A stretch of 8,403 nt of DNA from Desulfovibrio sp. (GTDB lineage Bacteria; Desulfobacterota; Desulfovibrionia; Desulfovibrionales; Desulfovibrionaceae), in assembly GCA_003525525.1 (NCBI GenBank), contig DQED01000090.1:1-8403 (forward strand), written 5' to 3'. The translations under genes and the position numbers were made by a program. Under the pieces are notes generated by a model that was given only the letters and a program-made list of their open reading frames with translations, was not told the origin of the DNA and ran no database searches. Below are positions 5,551 through 8,403 of this stretch, one piece after another (position 1 is the first letter of the stretch; each line of letters opens with the position of its first letter).

Positions 5551-6615
5551 ATGGCCCGCATCCTCTACGGCGTGCACGGCACCCAGCACGGGCATGCCAT
5601 CCGCGCGCTCATCCTGGCCCGGCACCTCAAGGCGCTCGGGCACGAGTTCCTGTTCGTCTCCAGCGAAGAGGGCATGCAGCTGCTCGGGCGCGAATTCCCG
5701 GTGGAGCGGTTCGAAAACCCCGGCACGCGCTACAGGAACCAGCGCCTGGACATGCCGGCAACACTGAAGCTCGCCGCGCGCACCCTGGCCAAGCGCCCGG
5801 GCGAACTGGCGCGCCTGGCGGCCATGATCGCGGAATTCAGGCCCGACCGCGCCATCTCCGACTACGAATATTTCGTGCCCATCGCGGCCCGTCGCGCCGG
5901 CATCCCCTGCCTGTCCATCGACCACCAGCACGTCGTCTCCTGCTGCGACCACGACATCCCGCCGCGCCTGTGGCCGGACTACTGGGGCATCCGCGCCTCC
6001 ATCCGCTTCCTTTTTTCCGCGGCCACGGACTACCTGGCCATCTCCTTTTTCCAGCCGCCGCCCAAACCCGGCGCGCGCGCCCGCATCGCCCCGGCCATCC
6101 TGCGCCAGAGCGTGCGCGCGCGTACGCCCTCCAGGGGCGACCACATCCTCGTCTACCAGAGCTGCGGCATCTGCGACGCCTTCGCGCCCTACCTGCGCGC
6201 CATCGACCGGGAATTTCGCGTCTACGGCTACCGCATGGACAAGGTGGACGGGAACCTGACCTTCCGGGACTACTCCGAGGAGGGCTTCCTTGACGATCTG
6301 GCGTCGTGCGCCTACGTCATCTGCGGCGGCAGCCACAATCTCATGAGCGAGGCGCTTTACTACGGCAAGCCCGTGCTGTCGTTCCCCGTGCCCGGGGCGT
6401 TCGAGCAGCAGTTGAACGCCCTTTACCTGGAGCGCCTGGGCTACGGCCGGTCCGCGTCCATGGAGCGCCTGACGCCGGAGTTGCTGCCGGATTTCGAAAA
6501 GAGCCTCGACGCCATGCGCCGCCGCATCGCCGGCGGCAGTTTCTGCGGCAACGAGGCCGTGCTCGCCCTGGTCGAGGATTTCCTGCGCGACGGCGCGCTG
6601 CCGGGAAGGTCATGA
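5551..6615 (+). CDS. MJ1255-type glycosyltransferase (GT-B fold)
   Basis: This 354-residue protein resembles the MJ1255/VC2487 family of GT-B glycosyltransferases, related to the UDP-glucuronosyl and MurG groups. The N-terminus MARILYGVHGTQHGHAIRAL matches the family's ILYGVxGTGHGHAxR start, with Q12 in place of the usual G. SDYEYFVPIAARRAGIPCLSID (104-124 region) closes the N-terminal Rossmann half. The donor-binding C-terminal half carries ICGGSHNLMSEALYYGKPVL (257-276), FPVPGAFEQQLNALYLE (278-294) and LGYG, a strong family match. No signal peptide or membrane segment is seen, so it should act on the cytoplasmic side. The ATG at 5551 has GGGAG seven bases upstream. Its TGA overlaps an ATG (ATGA at 6612-6615). 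The donor sugar and acceptor are not predictable here. Confidence 0.85.
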   Translation: MARILYGVHGTQHGHAIRALILARHLKALGHEFLFVSSEEGMQLLGREFPVERFENPGTRYRNQRLDMPATLKLAARTLAKRPGELARLAAMIAEFRPDRAISDYEYFVPIAARRAGIPCLSIDHQHVVSCCDHDIPPRLWPDYWGIRASIRFLFSAATDYLAISFFQPPPKPGARARIAPAILRQSVRARTPSRGDHILVYQSCGICDAFAPYLRAIDREFRVYGYRMDKVDGNLTFRDYSEEGFLDDLASCAYVICGGSHNLMSEALYYGKPVLSFPVPGAFEQQLNALYLERLGYGRSASMERLTPELLPDFEKSLDAMRRRIAGGSFCGNEAVLALVEDFLRDGALPGRS

Positions 6616-6695
6616 ATCCGGGCCTTGCCCCTGGCGCATCGCACCGGCTTTTTTTACAGTCGCCGAGCCCCATCAACTGCCAAAAGGAGTGCCCC

Positions 6696-7874
6696 ATGCG
6701 CCGCATCCTTTCCTCCCTGGCGGCCCTGGCCTTTTGCCTGGCCCTGGTCGTCCCCGCCCCGGCCGCCGAAAAGCCGCTGACCTTCGGCATGCTGCTCGTC
6801 GGCCCCTACAACGACAAAGGCTACAGTCAGGCCCAGTACGAGGGCGGCAAGTACGTCGAGGCGCACCTGCCCGGCGCGAAGATGCTCTATCTCGACAAAC
6901 TCAATCCCGCCGACCGCCCGGGCGTCACCGTGCCGCAAGTGGTGGACGATCTGGCGGCCAAGGGTGCGACGCTCATCTTCGCCGGCTCCGACGACATGAA
7001 GGACGGCATCCGCGAGGCCGCCGAGCAACACCCCGAACTGACCTTCGTCCACATTTCCGGCGACGACGCGCTAACGGGCAAGGCTCCGAAAAACCTGGGC
7101 AACGTCTTTTCCAAGATGGAATACGCCAAGATGATGGCCGGCTTTTCCGCGGCCATGACCACCAAGACCGGCAAGATCGGCTTCCTCGGGCCGCTGATCA
7201 ACGACGAGACCCGCCGCCTGGCCGACGCCGCCTATCTCGGCGCGCGCTACGCCTGGGAGAAGGTGCGCGGCCAAAAGGCCGGGGACCTCTCGTTCAAGGT
7301 CACCTGGATCGGCTTCTGGTTCAACATCCCGGGCGTGACCTCCGACCCCAACCAGGTCGCCGGTTCGTTTTTCGACCAGGGCTACGACGTGGTCATCTCC
7401 GGCATCGACACCCCCGAGGCCCTGACCGTGGCCGCCGCCCGCCGCAAGGCCGGGGCCGACGTCCACGCCTTGCCCTACGACTACAAGGACGCCTGCGCGA
7501 GCGCGCCCGAGGCCTGCCTCGGCGTGCCCTATTTCAACTGGGGCCCGGCGCTTTTGCCCATCGTCAAGGACGTCGCCGCCGGCGCCTGGAAGTCGGACTT
7601 CGTCTGGCTCGCCCCGGATTTCGCCGCCCTAAACGATCCGGACAAGAGCCCGGTGGGCTTCCTGCCCGGGCAGGGGCTTTCCTCCGAAAACAAGAAGGCC
7701 CTGGACCAGTTCACGGCCGACCTCGGCTCGGGCAAGGTCAACCTCTTCGCCGGGCCGCTCGCCTACCAGGACGGCACGGTGTTCGTGCCCGCCGGCCGCA
7801 CGGCCACGGACAAGGAACTGTGGTTCTGCCCGCAGCTGCTCCACGGCATGGAGGGGGCCAGCGCCTCCAAGTAG
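6696..7874 (+). CDS. BMP-family ABC transporter substrate-binding protein
   Basis: This 392-residue exported protein belongs to the BMP/PnrA-type binding proteins (basic membrane protein family), which capture purine nucleosides or related ligands in the periplasm for an ABC importer. The ATG at 6696 has AGGAG six bases upstream and opens a signal peptide, MRRILSSLAALAFCLALVVP, with likely cleavage after APAA (24). The Cys in the core lacks a lipobox, so it is probably soluble. The mature protein starts with a strand TFGMLLVGPYNDKGYSQAQY (29-48), where NDKGYSQ corresponds to the family's ligand-binding turn; later come GVPYFNWGPALLPIV (276-290) and an unusual cysteine pair C267/C274. The frame is also open from an ATG at 6612, overlapping the previous stop, but that 28-codon extension would hide the signal peptide. 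The ATPase gene starts 22 bases downstream. Ligand class is inferred. Confidence 0.9.
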   Translation: MRRILSSLAALAFCLALVVPAPAAEKPLTFGMLLVGPYNDKGYSQAQYEGGKYVEAHLPGAKMLYLDKLNPADRPGVTVPQVVDDLAAKGATLIFAGSDDMKDGIREAAEQHPELTFVHISGDDALTGKAPKNLGNVFSKMEYAKMMAGFSAAMTTKTGKIGFLGPLINDETRRLADAAYLGARYAWEKVRGQKAGDLSFKVTWIGFWFNIPGVTSDPNQVAGSFFDQGYDVVISGIDTPEALTVAAARRKAGADVHALPYDYKDACASAPEACLGVPYFNWGPALLPIVKDVAAGAWKSDFVWLAPDFAALNDPDKSPVGFLPGQGLSSENKKALDQFTADLGSGKVNLFAGPLAYQDGTVFVPAGRTATDKELWFCPQLLHGMEGASASK

Positions 7875-7896
7875 GGCGCGGCGGAGTGTGCCCGGC

Positions 7897-8403
7897 ATGG
7901 ACGTCGTCCTCAACCATATCGTCAAGCGCTTCGGGCGGCTTGCCGCCAACGACGACGTCAGCGTGACCCTCGCGGCCGGGCGCATCCACGGGCTTTTGGG
8001 CGAAAACGGGGCCGGCAAGTCCACCCTCATGAAGGTCTTGTGCGGCCAGCTGGCACCGGATGCGGGCGAAATCGTCGTGGACGGCGTCGCCCACAGGCGG
8101 CTGACCCCGGACATGGCCGCGCACTGCGGCATCGGCATGCTGCCCCAGGACCCCCTGGACTTCCCGCCGCTTAAGGTCTGGGAGAACTTCGCCCTGGGCG
8201 GCGGGCCCGTGCTTTCCCGCGCCGCCGCGCGCAAACGCCTGGAAGCGGTGTGCGCGCGCATGGGCTTTTGCCTGCGCCCGGACATTCCCGTCTCCGACCT
8301 GACCGTGGCCGAGCGCCAGCACCTGGAACTGGCGCGGCTTTTCGACCGCGACGTGCGCCTGCTCATCCTCGACGAGCCCACCTCCGGCATCTCCCCGGCC
8401 CAG
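7897..8403 (+). CDS. ABC transporter ATP-binding protein, cut by right edge
   Basis: Only the first 169 residues lie in the window. It is the ATPase for the import of the BMP protein's ligand. Seen are Walker A GENGAGKST (35-43), a Q-loop Q84 in MLPQDPLDFPPL, the signature position LTVAERQ (135-141) in place of the usual LSGGQ, and Walker B LLILDE (155-160) with the D-loop PTSGIS. Variant signatures of this kind are seen in the double-domain sugar and nucleoside ATPases, so the full protein probably has two ATPase halves and about 500 residues. The ATG at 7897 has GGAG ten bases upstream; a GTG at 7888 is in frame but too close to GGAG. It is 22 bases after the binding protein, so they form one operon, with permeases expected beyond the window. 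Confidence 0.93.
   Translation, partial: MDVVLNHIVKRFGRLAANDDVSVTLAAGRIHGLLGENGAGKSTLMKVLCGQLAPDAGEIVVDGVAHRRLTPDMAAHCGIGMLPQDPLDFPPLKVWENFALGGGPVLSRAAARKRLEAVCARMGFCLRPDIPVSDLTVAERQHLELARLFDRDVRLLILDEPTSGISPAQ

Noticed and set aside
4777..6336. Minus-strand open frame of 519 codons opposite the acyltransferase and glycosyltransferase
   Set aside because: It spans two well-supported plus-strand genes and the gap between them, has no recognisable motif, and has the same shadow composition.
6640..6655. Seven-T run after the glycosyltransferase as an intrinsic terminator
   Set aside because: The only stem before it is a weak GGCGC/GCACC pairing with a mismatch and three bases between stem and T run. 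Too weak to call.
1..8403. CRISPR array, insertion sequence, phage or toxin-antitoxin genes
   Set aside because: No regularly spaced repeats, no terminal inverted repeats with a transposase, and no gene with such motifs. Integration at the tRNAs is also not supported, since no integrase or repeated tRNA end is seen.

Overview
The window is GC-rich chromosomal DNA, roughly two thirds G+C by eye. Third codon positions are strongly G/C, so long spurious open frames lie opposite the real genes. Protein style and gene order (panC next to metK, a DUF721/DciA-type gene, a BMP-type nucleoside ABC transporter, an MJ1255-type glycosyltransferase) suggest a sulfate-reducing deltaproteobacterium of the Desulfovibrio/Solidesulfovibrio kind. 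The taxonomy is an inference from style and remembered synteny, not from a search.

Layout. The left part (1-3299) reads entirely on the minus strand, in the order panC (pantothenate synthetase), metK (S-adenosylmethionine synthetase), a DUF721/DciA-type protein, a 115-residue Rho_N/SAP-like basic protein, tRNA-Gln(CTG), and the 5' end of a tRNA-Glu cut by the window edge. The right part (3433-8403) reads on the plus strand: a secreted protein of unknown family, a left-handed beta-helix acyltransferase, an MJ1255-type glycosyltransferase, a BMP-family periplasmic binding protein, and the first 169 residues of its ABC ATPase, cut by the right edge. The two arms diverge from a 133-base region between panC and the secreted-protein gene.

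How the genes work together. The left arm is housekeeping: coenzyme A precursor synthesis, SAM synthesis, probable helicase loading at replication, and tRNAs. The 135-base gap before metK holds a plausible sigma70-type promoter with a perfect inverted repeat inside its spacer, followed by a leader with two overlapping hairpins; it is the best candidate here for local control. On the right, the acyltransferase and glycosyltransferase may form a small glycan or surface-modification pair, possibly linked to the upstream secreted protein, though no sugar-nucleotide synthesis genes are visible. The BMP protein and ATPase start a nucleoside (or related) uptake operon whose permeases should lie past the right edge.

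No mobile element, CRISPR array, phage gene or defence system is visible. The least explained items are the secreted protein with a glycine zipper, the small Rho_N/SAP-like protein, and the metK upstream region. No gap without a gene exceeds 300 bases.
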